Below are positions 33,215 through 40,577 of a stretch of DNA of 64,000 nt, piece after piece (within the stretch, counting starts at the first letter, position 1; each line of letters starts with the position of its first letter). The stretch is from Streptomyces sp. NBC_00557 (GTDB lineage: Bacteria > Actinomycetota > Actinomycetes > Streptomycetales > Streptomycetaceae). The stretch covers positions 4,154,001 to 4,218,000 of the forward strand of contig NZ_CP107796.1 in the NCBI RefSeq assembly GCF_036345995.1, read 5' to 3'. Below the pieces are notes generated by a model that saw only the letters and a list, made by a program, of their open reading frames with translations, did not search any database and was not told the DNA's origin. A program made the position numbers and the translations under genes.

Positions 33215-34045
33215 TCACAGCCGTCCCAGCTGCCCCAGCACCGCGCGCGGGCGGTTGGTGATGATGGCGTCGACGCCGAGGCGGACGCACAGATCGACGT
33301 CCTCGGGCTCGTTCACGGTCCACACGTGCACCTGGTGACCGGAGCGTTTCAGCCGTTCCACATAGGCCGGCTGGTTGCGCAGGATGCGGATCGAGGGTCC
33401 CGCGATCCGGACCCCCGCTGGCAGCCGGCCGTCGCGCAGCCGCGGGGTGAGGAACTGCACCAGGTAGACCGTCGGCAGCGTCGGCGCCGCGGCACGCACG
33501 CGGTGCAGGGAACGCGCGGAGAAGCTCATGATCCGTACCTGGGACTCGGCGGCGGAGGCGGGCGCGTCCAGCCCGAACCGCTTCAGCAGCGCCAGCAGCC
33601 GCTCCTCGACCTGGCCGGCCCAGCGCGTGGGGTGCTTGGTCTCGATGGCCAGCTCGACCCGCCGTCCGGCGTCCGCGACCAGCTCCAGCAGCCGCTCCAG
33701 GGTGAGGACGGAGGTGTCCGCCGGGTCCTCCGGCCGGGCCACCCAGTCCGGCTCCTCGTCGCGGCCGCGCCAGCTCTCGCGCGTCTTCCAGGAGCCGAAG
33801 TCCAGGGCGGCGAGATCGGCCAGCTCCAGGGCGGAGACGGCGCCGCGGCCGTTGGAGGTACGGTTCACCCGCCGGTCGTGGACGCAGACCAGATGGCCGT
33901 CGGCAGTCAGCCGTACGTCGCACTCGAGGGCGTCGGCGCCGTCCTCGATGGCCTTCTTGTAGGCGGCCAGGGTGTGCTCGGGCGCGTCTTCGGAGGCACC
34001 CCGGTGAGCGACCACCTGAATGGAGCGCAGTGATGCGTGGGTCAC
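33215..34045 (-). CDS. Glycerophosphodiester phosphodiesterase
   Basis: 276 residues, GDPD TIM barrel. Hydrolyses glycerophosphodiesters to an alcohol and glycerol 3-phosphate. Catalytic and metal residues are visible: HRG in VVAHRGASEDAPEHT, E and D in ALECDVRLTADGHLVCVHD, and Glu in ELAIETK. It lacks a signal peptide, so it is probably cytosolic. The GTG at 34045 gives MTHASLRSIQ and places the first strand correctly. Divergent from the HtrA gene, sharing a 260-nt AT-richer promoter region. Confidence 0.93.
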   Translation of the reverse strand: MTHASLRSIQVVAHRGASEDAPEHTLAAYKKAIEDGADALECDVRLTADGHLVCVHDRRVNRTSNGRGAVSALELADLAALDFGSWKTRESWRGRDEEPDWVARPEDPADTSVLTLERLLELVADAGRRVELAIETKHPTRWAGQVEERLLALLKRFGLDAPASAAESQVRIMSFSARSLHRVRAAAPTLPTVYLVQFLTPRLRDGRLPAGVRIAGPSIRILRNQPAYVERLKRSGHQVHVWTVNEPEDVDLCVRLGVDAIITNRPRAVLGQLGRL

Positions 34046-34305
34046 CGCGTCATGGTGCCACCGTCCGGGGGTGCGCGGAGCGGCTCCGGCGCACCGAGTG
34101 GCCGTATATGTAACTTTTGTGGAAAAAGCCCTATGTAAAGAATGGCCATGGACCCACAGCAACCGCTTATGGTGCTCTGACGGCCCGTGGGAAAAGCTGA
34201 CTGCATACACATGGAACAGTGACGACCGACCGCTGCACCATGCACAGCTGCCGAGCGTGACCGAGTGCGACCGAGAACAACAGCCGTGGACCGAGGAGAA
34301 GAGCT

Positions 34306-35808
34306 GTGAGCACCGAGAACGAGGGCAACGAGGTACCCAAGGCCCCGTCCGCACCTCCCGTGCCGGTGGACTCTCCCGCCGCCTCTTCGCAGGGCCCCAC
34401 CGCCGGGGGAACCGAGCCGACGGCGCCTCTCCCGCCCGTACCGCAGAACGCTCCGAACGCCACCGGGCCCCACCCGGGCGGCCCTGCTGCGCACGCCTCC
34501 GCTCCGCAGGCGCCCGGCTCCGCCCCTGACGGCTCCTGGCCGCCCCCGCCGCCCGCCAACCCGCCGTACGGCGAGGGCCAGGCCTACGGCGCCGGTCCGG
34601 CCGGCGCCCCCGGTGGTTTCGGCGCGGACGGTGCGGGCGGCGCCGGCGGCTGGGGAGCGTCGTACCAGCAGCCCGCGCCCAAGCCGCGCAACGGGCGCGG
34701 CGGTCTGGTCGCCGCGGTCCTGGTGGCCGCGCTGGTCGCGGGCGGCCTGGGCGGAGGCCTCGGCTACACCCTGGCCAAGGACAACGACAACAACGGCTCC
34801 ACCACCGTCTCCGCCTCCGACAGCGGCGCCACCCAGGTCAAGCGCGCGCCGGGCACGATCGCGCACGTGGCCGCCAAGGCGCTGCCCAGCACGGTCACCA
34901 TCGAGGCCGAGGGCACCAACGGCGACGGCGGCACCGGCACGGGCTTCGTCTTCGACACCCAGGGCCACATCATCACCAACAACCACGTCGTCGCCGACGC
35001 CCTCGACGGCGGCAAGCTGACGGCCACGTTCCCCGACGGCCGCAAGTACGACGCCCAGGTCGTCGGCCACGCCCAGGGGTACGACGTCGCGGTCATCAAG
35101 CTCAAGAACCCGCCCTCCGACCTCAAGCCGCTGCCGCTCGGCGACTCCGACAAGGTGGCGGTCGGCGACGAGACGATCGCCATCGGCGCCCCCTTCGGCC
35201 TGTCCAACACGGTGACGACCGGCATCATCAGCGCCAAGAACCGTCCGGTGGCCTCGAGTGACGGCAGCGCCACCAGCAAGGCGTCCTACATGAGCGCCCT
35301 GCAGACCGACGCCTCGATCAACCCGGGCAACTCCGGCGGCCCGCTGCTGGACGCCTCCGGCGCGGTCATCGGCATCAACTCCGCGATCCAGTCGACCAGC
35401 AGCGGCGGTTTCGGCTCCGGCCAGTCCGGTTCGATCGGCCTGGGCTTCGCCATCCCGATCAACCAGGCCAAGTACGTCGCCCAGCAGCTGATCAAGACCG
35501 GCAAGCCGGTGTACGCCAAGATCGGCGCCTCCGTCTCGCTGGAGGAGTCCAGCGCCGGCGCGAAGATCACCGACCAGGGAGCGGCGGGTTCCTCCGCGGT
35601 CGAGCCGGGCGGCCCGGCCGACAAGGCGGGCCTCAAGCCCGGCGACGTCATCACCAAGCTGGACGACATGGTGATCGACAGCGGCCCCACCCTGATCGGC
35701 GAGATCTGGACCCACAAGCCCGGCGACAAGGTCACGATCACCTACAAGCGCGGCGGCCAGGAGCACACCACCGAACTGACCCTGGGCTCACGAGTCGGCG
35801 ACAACTGA
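34306..35808 (+). CDS. Membrane-anchored HtrA/DegP-type serine protease with PDZ domain
   Basis: 500 residues. A long cytosolic Pro/Ala/Gly-rich N-terminus (1-130), one membrane helix (about 137-158, GGLVAAVLVAALVAGGLGGGLGY), trypsin-like domain (about 185-390) with His in IITNNHVVADAL, Asp in GYDVAVIKL and Ser in INPGNSGGPLLD, and a C-terminal PDZ domain (about 405-495; GPADKAGLKPGDVITKLD). It works outside the membrane in protein quality control or signalling. The GTG start at 34306 follows GAGGAGAAG at the correct distance. Upstream sequence is AT-rich for the genome and contains GGAAC (34215), reminiscent of extracytoplasmic-stress promoters, but no full promoter could be assigned. Confidence 0.94.
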   Translation: MSTENEGNEVPKAPSAPPVPVDSPAASSQGPTAGGTEPTAPLPPVPQNAPNATGPHPGGPAAHASAPQAPGSAPDGSWPPPPPANPPYGEGQAYGAGPAGAPGGFGADGAGGAGGWGASYQQPAPKPRNGRGGLVAAVLVAALVAGGLGGGLGYTLAKDNDNNGSTTVSASDSGATQVKRAPGTIAHVAAKALPSTVTIEAEGTNGDGGTGTGFVFDTQGHIITNNHVVADALDGGKLTATFPDGRKYDAQVVGHAQGYDVAVIKLKNPPSDLKPLPLGDSDKVAVGDETIAIGAPFGLSNTVTTGIISAKNRPVASSDGSATSKASYMSALQTDASINPGNSGGPLLDASGAVIGINSAIQSTSSGGFGSGQSGSIGLGFAIPINQAKYVAQQLIKTGKPVYAKIGASVSLEESSAGAKITDQGAAGSSAVEPGGPADKAGLKPGDVITKLDDMVIDSGPTLIGEIWTHKPGDKVTITYKRGGQEHTTELTLGSRVGDN

Positions 35809-36051
35809 CCCGCCCGGCACGCACGCGTACGGACGCCTCCCACCGGGGCGCCGAGGCACGGCACCGGGGGCCCCGGACCGGGAGGCTGCAGCGGGGCGCC
35901 CACGCCTTCCGCGCCGGGTGCCCCCGCCGGACGACGGACGCCGGCTCGTCCCGTCCCGGCTCCGGGGAGCGGCCCGGTGCGGACCACTCCGCCCGCCGGA
36001 CCCTCGATCCCGGTACGCTGTACCCGCTCCGCCCCAGGTGGGCGGAAGCGA

Positions 36052-36136
36052 GGTGGGTTGCCCGAGCGGCCTAAGGGAACGGTCTTGAAAACCGTCGTGG
36101 CGCAAGCCACCGTGGGTTCAAATCCCACACCCACCG
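36052..36136 (+). tRNA. tRNA-Ser (anticodon UGA)
   Basis: Full cloverleaf: 7-bp acceptor GGTGGGT/ACCCACC, long variable arm typical of tRNA-Ser (TGGCGCAAGCCA), anticodon loop CTTGAAA giving UGA, T arm GTGGG TTCAAAT CCCAC, discriminator G, no encoded CCA. Its 3' end is the insertion site of the adjacent element. Confidence 0.96.
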
Positions 36137-36138
36137 CG
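36115..36138. other. attL-like site: 3' end of tRNA-Ser
   Basis: 24 nt running from the T arm to just past the tRNA gene are matched at 22 of 24 positions by 40490-40513. The pair defines the limits of an integrated element of about 4.4 kb that reconstitutes the tRNA 3' end on one side, the usual pattern for tyrosine-integrase elements in Streptomyces. Confidence 0.8.
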
Positions 36139-36163
36139 TAGCAGGTCAGAGACTTGCAGATCA

Positions 36164-36197
36164 GAAGGGGTGCAGCTCTCTCGAGCGGCACCCCTTC
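36164..36197 (+). terminator. Terminator after tRNA-Ser(UGA)
   Basis: A perfect 10-bp stem GAAGGGGTGC/GCACCCCTTC begins 28 nt beyond the tRNA gene. It lies inside the inserted element, so the element supplies the tRNA's terminator. Confidence 0.75.
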
Positions 36198-36273
36198 CGC
36201 GTGATCCTGTCTCACCTTGTCCCGGCACTGTCCCACCGTTGACCAGCGCGTGCGGCCAACCTGCGGCCAAGAA

Positions 36274-36670
36274 TCACATCCTCTCAGCCTCGCCCTCGAG
36301 TTCGGGCAACCCTCGCTCGATCAGAGCGTTCATCTTGGCTTCCTCGCCGTCCAGCACCTTGGCGTGGTAGCGCGCACGCGTGGCGCAGGTCGTACGGGAT
36401 CCGCGCGAGCGGAGAGGCCACCTGGGCAGGGGTGAGGGCCTTCCGCCGGGCTTCCTTCCACACCGCGCCGTACTCCTGCGAACGGACCGGGCCCCCGCGT
36501 ACGGCGCTGAACAACCGGCCGTCCGCCGTGGCGCCGAAGGCGTCGAGGTGATCCCGCAGTATGGCCACCAGGACGGGCGGGATCGGCACAGGCCGGATCG
36601 CTCGCCGGGCCCGATGCTTCAACTGCCGCTCCTCGTACGGCTTGCCGTCGTCTGTCCCGGCGGAACCAAC
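36274..36670 (-). pseudogene. Truncated tyrosine integrase
   Basis: C-terminal part of an actinobacterial phage/ICE integrase with DDGKPYEERQLKHRARR, VPIPPVLVAILRDHLDAFG, DGRLFSAVRGGPV, ALTPAQVASPLARIPYDLRHAC. After RHAC, where intact relatives have the STWLNAG...WAGHS catalytic stretch, the sequence jumps, out of frame, to YHAKVLDGEEAKMNALIERGLPELEGEAERM and a TGA at 36274. The second half of the active site, including the HxxR-partner His/Trp and most of the tyrosine helix, is deleted. The N-terminal DNA-binding half is also missing, the homology stopping at the 92-bp repeat. It cannot be active. Confidence 0.8.
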
Positions 36671-36674
36671 CTGC

Positions 36675-36766
36675 GCCAACAGCAGCGCACACCCACGGCT
36701 GTCGGCCGTCACCGGCAACCTCTGTGATCAGGCCGCGCCCCACCTGAACTCGGCCTGAAAAGCGGA
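36675..36766. repeat. 92-bp direct repeat, copy A
   Basis: About 88% identical to 38545-38637. It includes a hairpin, TCAGGCCG (36728-36735) with CGGCCTGA (36751-36758) followed by AAAA, resembling a terminator. It sits exactly where integrase homology stops. Confidence 0.8.
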
Positions 36767-36816
36767 GGTCGCCGGTGCGACCCCCGCCCCAGCCACAACC
36801 GCCCTGACCAGGGCAT

Positions 36817-36849
36817 GAGCCCCTCTTCACCTTCACTGGAGAGGGGCTC
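36817..36849. terminator. Hairpin upstream of integrase remnant
   Basis: 10-bp stem GAGCCCCTCT/AGAGGGGCTC just beyond the stop of the leftward small gene at 36876; likely its terminator. Confidence 0.65.
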
Positions 36850-36875
36850 TGTCATGTCGCCTGGGCCAACCGCTC

Positions 36876-37121
36876 TCAGGAGAGGGTGTCGCCCAGCTTC
36901 CGGAGTGCCTTCACGTCCGGTGCGATGGCGTACGCCTCGTATCTGGCCCACTCAGCGGCGTTCTCTTCCGGGGCCTGCTCGTGGTCTGCGTAGGGGTAGA
37001 GGCGGTTCTGCTTACCAACGCGGGTGGGCAGGATCGTGATGGTTCCGGCCTTGAAGGCGTCGTCCAGGGCGGCGACGACATGGTCGGTGTCGACGGCGTC
37101 GCAGATGACGCGGGTCTCGAT
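36876..37121 (-). CDS. Small hypothetical protein lacking a standard start codon
   Basis: An 81-codon frame with good coding character: IETRVICDAVDTDHVVAALD..., ending ALRKLGDTLS. No ATG, GTG or TTG lies in frame near the expected start. The best candidate is an ATC at 37121 preceded by AAGGGA at a plausible distance, so either a non-standard ATC start is used or a start codon has mutated and the gene is dead. It lies between the integrase remnant and a divergent small membrane protein gene. Family not recognised. Confidence 0.5.
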   Translation of the reverse strand: METRVICDAVDTDHVVAALDDAFKAGTITILPTRVGKQNRLYPYADHEQAPEENAAEWARYEAYAIAPDVKALRKLGDTLS

Positions 37122-37153
37122 AACAGACTGTCCCTTCGTGGTACATGTTGGGC

Positions 37154-37390
37154 ATGTCGGATGGACAGCGGACGACCGGGCGGTTGCGGTCTCCGGAGGC
37201 GCGCCGCTGGGTGAGGTCCGGTTTGGTGGTGCTTGGCTTCGGCGCCGCCGCTGTTGTCGCGCACTTCTGGCTGGGACAGTCGTGGCACGACGTCCTGTGG
37301 ATGGCCGCTTCACTGTCGTTCGTGTGGGTGGTCGTTCGAGAGGCCCTGGAGGGCAGGAGCCGTGGGCGGACCGGGCGGCGGGACCGTTGA
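37154..37390 (+). CDS. Small membrane protein, about 78 aa
   Basis: Starts at MSDGQRTTGR (an ATG 9 nt upstream is also possible). Two hydrophobic helices: SGLVVLGFGAAAVVAHFWLG and VLWMAASLSFVWVVV, separated by a short polar turn, with an Arg-rich tail (GRSRGRTGRRDR). Codon use is acceptable but less biased than core genes. It is divergent from the small gene at 36876. Function unknown; part of the element cargo. Confidence 0.55.
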   Translation: MSDGQRTTGRLRSPEARRWVRSGLVVLGFGAAAVVAHFWLGQSWHDVLWMAASLSFVWVVVREALEGRSRGRTGRRDR

Positions 37391-37713
37391 CGGTCGGCCG
37401 TGGAGTGCGGAAGGCCGCCGGTCCGACCCCGGCCCCAGCCACAGCCAGAAGGTCCCGTTCAGCGAACGGGGCCTTCGTCGTCTCAGGGCCTGGGGGAGGC
37501 AGCGGTGGGGGACGCGAGCTGGAGAAGACCCGGGCGCGGTACGGGCTGCTCGCGGTCGTCGTCAGCAATGTGGCGATCGCCATGGTCGCGATCTTCGGCT
37601 TGTGGCGTCAAGCCAGTCACCCGGTTGGTCCTCACGGCGCGTGCACCGGGCCGCCCGGCGTGATCCTGAAGCTCTGAGCCGAGCGACAGTCGCAGCCCTG
37701 ACAGGAGCTGGCT
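37391..37713. other. 323-nt gap with hairpin
   Basis: Contains the hairpin at 37448 and, at about 37418-37447, a sequence (GCCGGTCCGACCCCGGCCCC) closely resembling one next to repeat copy A at 36768-36797. No gene seen. Confidence 0.4.
37448..37476 (+). terminator. Hairpin terminator in the element
   Basis: Near-perfect 13-bp stem GAAGGTCCCGTTC/GAACGGGGCCTTC with a 3-nt loop, followed by a T-containing stretch, downstream of the small membrane gene. Confidence 0.7.
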
Positions 37714-38514
37714 ATGGCAGACCATACGTGGGCGCCGCCCCCCGCTCCCCCGCCGGAGGTACTCCCGGAGTTGGATCTCCCCGAGCCCGGCCGGCAGCGC
37801 CGCTGGACCGTGCTGCTGCGCTGGCTCCTGCTGATCCCCCAATACATCGCCCTGCTCTTCTTGTGGATCGCCGCGACCGTCGTCATGGTCGTCGGCTGGT
37901 TCGCCGCCCTGATCACCGGGCGGCTGCCCGAACCGATCGCCTCGTTCCTGACCGGCTACCTCGTCTACTCGACCCGCGTCACCGCCTACGCGATGCTGTT
38001 GGCCGACGCCTACCCGCCGTTCGCCTTTCTGGCGCCGGACCACCCCGTCCAGGTCGAGGTCCATCCCGGGAAGCTCAACCGCCTCGCCGTCTTGTTCCGC
38101 ATCATTCTGCTCATCCCCGCCACCGTCGTAGTGGAACTGCTCACGCTCGGCTGGTACGTGATCTGCCCCATCTTCTGGCTCATGGTGCTGATCCGCGGCC
38201 GGATGCCGCGCACGCTGTTCGAGGCGACCGCCGCCACCGCCCGCTACAACATGCGTCTGTCTGCCTACGTGATGATGCTCACCGCGGCCTACCCCAAGCG
38301 GCTGTTCGGCGACGCCCCCGCCCCTGGCGAGCAACCCCGCTCAGCTACCCGCCCGCTGCTGCTCAGCGGCGCGGGCAAAGCCCTGGTCGTCCTGTTCCTC
38401 GTCCTCGGGGCCGCGCTCTTGATCTTCGAGGAGTTCATCAGTGCCACCAACAACACCAGCACCACCTCACAGTCGTCTTCAGCCGCTTCCCGGCCGGCCC
38501 CAGCGAAGGAGTGA
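37714..38514 (+). CDS. DUF4389-type membrane protein with duplicated domain
   Basis: 266 residues. Pro-rich cytosolic start, then two tandem copies of a two-helix unit: residues 28-110 (RRWTVLLRWLLLIPQYIALL... ending YAMLLADAYPPFAF) and 115-205 (NRLAVLFRIILLIPATVVVE... ending YVMMLTAAYPKRLFGD). Each unit has helices followed by a conserved Tyr/Met/Ala/Tyr-Pro signature, so it is an internal duplication. A last helix (about 220-243) precedes a Ser/Thr tail. DUF4389 function is unknown. GACAGGAGC precedes the ATG. It lies inside the tRNA-Ser element and is probably cargo. Confidence 0.85.
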   Translation: MADHTWAPPPAPPPEVLPELDLPEPGRQRRWTVLLRWLLLIPQYIALLFLWIAATVVMVVGWFAALITGRLPEPIASFLTGYLVYSTRVTAYAMLLADAYPPFAFLAPDHPVQVEVHPGKLNRLAVLFRIILLIPATVVVELLTLGWYVICPIFWLMVLIRGRMPRTLFEATAATARYNMRLSAYVMMLTAAYPKRLFGDAPAPGEQPRSATRPLLLSGAGKALVVLFLVLGAALLIFEEFISATNNTSTTSQSSSAASRPAPAKE

Positions 38515-38544
38515 TGACACGACTTGGCGTACGCCGACCCGTAC

Positions 38545-38637
38545 GCCAGCAGCAGCGCACAACCACGGCTGTCGGCCATCCCTCAACAGCCTCTGTGATC
38601 AGGCCGCGCCCCACCTGGACGCGGCCTGAAAAGCGGA
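38545..38637. repeat. 92-bp direct repeat, copy B
   Basis: Second copy, 1.8 kb from copy A in the same orientation. Its hairpin is perfect: TCAGGCCGCG (38599-38608) with CGCGGCCTGA (38620-38629), followed by AAAA, and probably terminates the DUF4389 transcript. An additional short inverted repeat (TGGCGTAC/GTACGCCA) precedes it at about 38525-38548. Confidence 0.8.
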
Positions 38638-39170
38638 AGGTCTTCGGGGCGGCGAACCCTTCGTGTGCGCCTCACAGGCGGCGGCCGGTAGTGCGCGAGC
38701 CGCTGAGTCGCACTTTCTCCACGGGCTCAAGGCACCCGGCTGCGCTCCGCTCCGCCGGGCGCGCTCCCGGCTCCGCTGCGCGCTGCGCTCCTGCCTCCGG
38801 CCCGCTCCGCGCGCGCTGCGCCGACGCGCGCCCACTGGTGGATAGGGCCGGTGGCCATGAGCCGATCACCATTGCGCGGCGGTCAGAACAGTGCCTCCGG
38901 CGGGGGATCGGCCGGCACCGGGATGGAGGGGGCGCCGTCGCCGCCCGCGGGTTCATCGTGGCGGATGCGGGGGCTCCCATCCCGCACACCATCGACCCAG
39001 GCAGAGCCGAGCAGACGTGGTTCATGGCGTCCAGGTCGTTCGTACAGTGGCGCGCTCCGCCTGGACGCCATGAACTACGCCCGCTCCACGCCAACTCCTT
39101 GTTCCGCCAGGAAGTTGGCAGTGACATGCCATCATGGCGCCATTGCGGTCAAGATCCGGGAGACGCCATC
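38638..39170. other. 533-nt non-coding stretch of the element
   Basis: No convincing gene. The left part (38700-38840) is very GC-rich with CGCTCCG-like runs; the right part is less GC-biased and holds the long inverted repeat at 39020-39075 and the promoter region of the membrane gene at 39171. Confidence 0.4.
39020..39075. repeat. Perfect 16-bp inverted repeat, 24-nt loop
   Basis: GTTCATGGCGTCCAGG at 39020-39035 is the exact reverse complement of CCTGGACGCCATGAAC at 39060-39075. It lies about 95 nt before the start of the membrane protein gene. There is no U-tract. Candidates are a protein-binding site, a structured leader RNA or a recombination/replication site of the element; the sequence alone does not decide. 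Confidence 0.85.
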
Positions 39171-40337
39171 ATGACAGCTGCCGACGTCTATGACCGGCCG
39201 CCGTACCGCACCGCCGGACCGCGGCAGGCAGGTGGACCTGCCGCCTGGGTGCTCGACGCCTTCCTCCCCTGGCGGCTGGCCCGTCGCATCTACGGGCCGT
39301 TCCGTCTGTTCGGGTTCACCGCCGCCGACGTCGTGGGTCTCACCGGAGCGGGAGCCCTGTCCGGGAGGTACGCTCAGCCGGTCGCGACGGCCATCGCCGA
39401 GCGTGCAATCGATCCTGTCATCGAGCGGCTGCTACTGCCGCGCGCACTGCTGGGTCTCGGCCTCCTCGTGTTCGTCCTCCGGCTGGCAACCGGCACCGGC
39501 ATGAACGACCTGATCGACGAGGCATTCGGTGACAGTCTCCTGATGCTGGGTACCGGACCGGTGTCGCTGCTCCTGGCCTGTGTGCCGCTCGTCGCCCTGG
39601 CCCGCCCCGGCACGAGATGGACGGTCGCCCGGCTGGCCACTCGCCCGCTGGTGACCGCGCTCATCACGGCCGGGCTCTGCGGCCTCTTCGTGTACTGGGC
39701 CAGTCACGGCGGGGCCAACTACCATCCGCGGTCGGTCACCGCACTGCTCGTCTCACTGATCCTCGGTCCTTGGCTCGTGGTGTTTTTCGGCTCGGTCCTC
39801 TACCTGATCCACCGCAACACCTTCAGCGTGGGCGGCCACCCCCTCGTCCGCCCCCTTGCCTGCGTCCCGCTCGCCTGGCTGACCGCCGTGGGCCACGCCC
39901 TCTTCATCGACTTCGCCTACGCCTACCCCCACGCCGACCCGCACCCGGCCTATTTCGTGGCCCTGTTCGCCGGCCCCGTCGGCGTCACCGTCACAGCCGT
40001 GATCGAGGTGATCCTGCTCCGCCGCCGGCAGGGGGTCGGCTTCCGGGGACCGCTTCCAGGCTGGACCCCACCGCGTCCTCGGATCACCCCGATCCCCGGC
40101 GACCTCGTAGCACGCCTGCGCGCGAATGTGGTCCAGTGTCACTCGTACGCCTGGCCGCAGGTCACAGACCGGAACGATGTCGTATGGGCCGTGACCCCCG
40201 TGACATGGGCCCGACAAACAGTCATGTGGCCGTACGTGCCCTCCTTCACAGAGGAAACGCGCCCTATGCTGCGCTCGGACCTCGAAGCCACGGCCGGGCC
40301 CCTGACCCCGCGATACCAACCGGGGGCCGGCTTCTGA
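39171..40337 (+). CDS. Multi-helix membrane protein of unknown family, 388 aa
   Basis: Starts MTAADVYDRPPYR, with GGGAG nearby upstream. About seven hydrophobic helices between residues 40 and 290 (for example LLLPRALLGLGLLVFVLRLA, VTALLVSLILGPWLVVFFG, AYFVALFAGPVGVTVTAVIEVILL). After the last helix comes RRRQGVGFRG and a ~90-residue cytosolic tail with Trp/Pro (SYAWPQVTDRNDVVWAVTPVTWARQ). No transporter or enzyme signature is visible. It is the last gene of the element before attR. Not recognised; possible roles in conjugation, exclusion or defence are guesses. Confidence 0.75.
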   Translation: MTAADVYDRPPYRTAGPRQAGGPAAWVLDAFLPWRLARRIYGPFRLFGFTAADVVGLTGAGALSGRYAQPVATAIAERAIDPVIERLLLPRALLGLGLLVFVLRLATGTGMNDLIDEAFGDSLLMLGTGPVSLLLACVPLVALARPGTRWTVARLATRPLVTALITAGLCGLFVYWASHGGANYHPRSVTALLVSLILGPWLVVFFGSVLYLIHRNTFSVGGHPLVRPLACVPLAWLTAVGHALFIDFAYAYPHADPHPAYFVALFAGPVGVTVTAVIEVILLRRRQGVGFRGPLPGWTPPRPRITPIPGDLVARLRANVVQCHSYAWPQVTDRNDVVWAVTPVTWARQTVMWPYVPSFTEETRPMLRSDLEATAGPLTPRYQPGAGF

Positions 40338-40489
40338 GCGGCATTCTGGGCACTGGCCGTTCAACAACGGGGTTGCGCTGGAGCTCGCGCGGTCTCGATG
40401 GGCGTGACAAACGCCGGCCCAGGGGCGGCCCGACCCAGAGTCATGCGGAGCCCTGGACCAGGGGAGTGCCGCTTTCACGTTCGTTCGTC

Positions 40490-40513
40490 GGTTCAGGTCC
40501 CACACCCACCGCG
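40490..40513. other. attR-like site: copy of the tRNA-Ser 3' end
   Basis: Matches 36115-36138 at 22 of 24 nt, covering the T loop, the acceptor 3' strand and the first bases beyond. No other tRNA parts are present, so it is not a gene. It marks the distal border of the integrated element. Confidence 0.8.
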
Positions 40514-40577
40514 GATGTTGTGCAGGAGCGCCTCCCAGGTGGCGCCCCTTGCGTGTGGTCAGGCGGGGATCGCGCCG

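Noticed and set aside
34205..34225. Sigma-E/sigma-R-type promoter upstream of the HtrA gene
   Set aside because: A GGAAC is present but I could not find a matching -10 at the correct spacing, so it is not listed as a feature.
37233..40337. A 1034-residue plus-strand protein
   Set aside because: Only the last 388 residues (from 39171) look like protein. The upstream part crosses the DUF4389 gene in another frame and the non-coding repeat region.
40490..40513. A second tRNA-Ser gene
   Set aside because: Only the T-arm and 3' acceptor strand are present; no D arm, anticodon arm or 5' acceptor strand lies upstream. It is an attachment-site copy.
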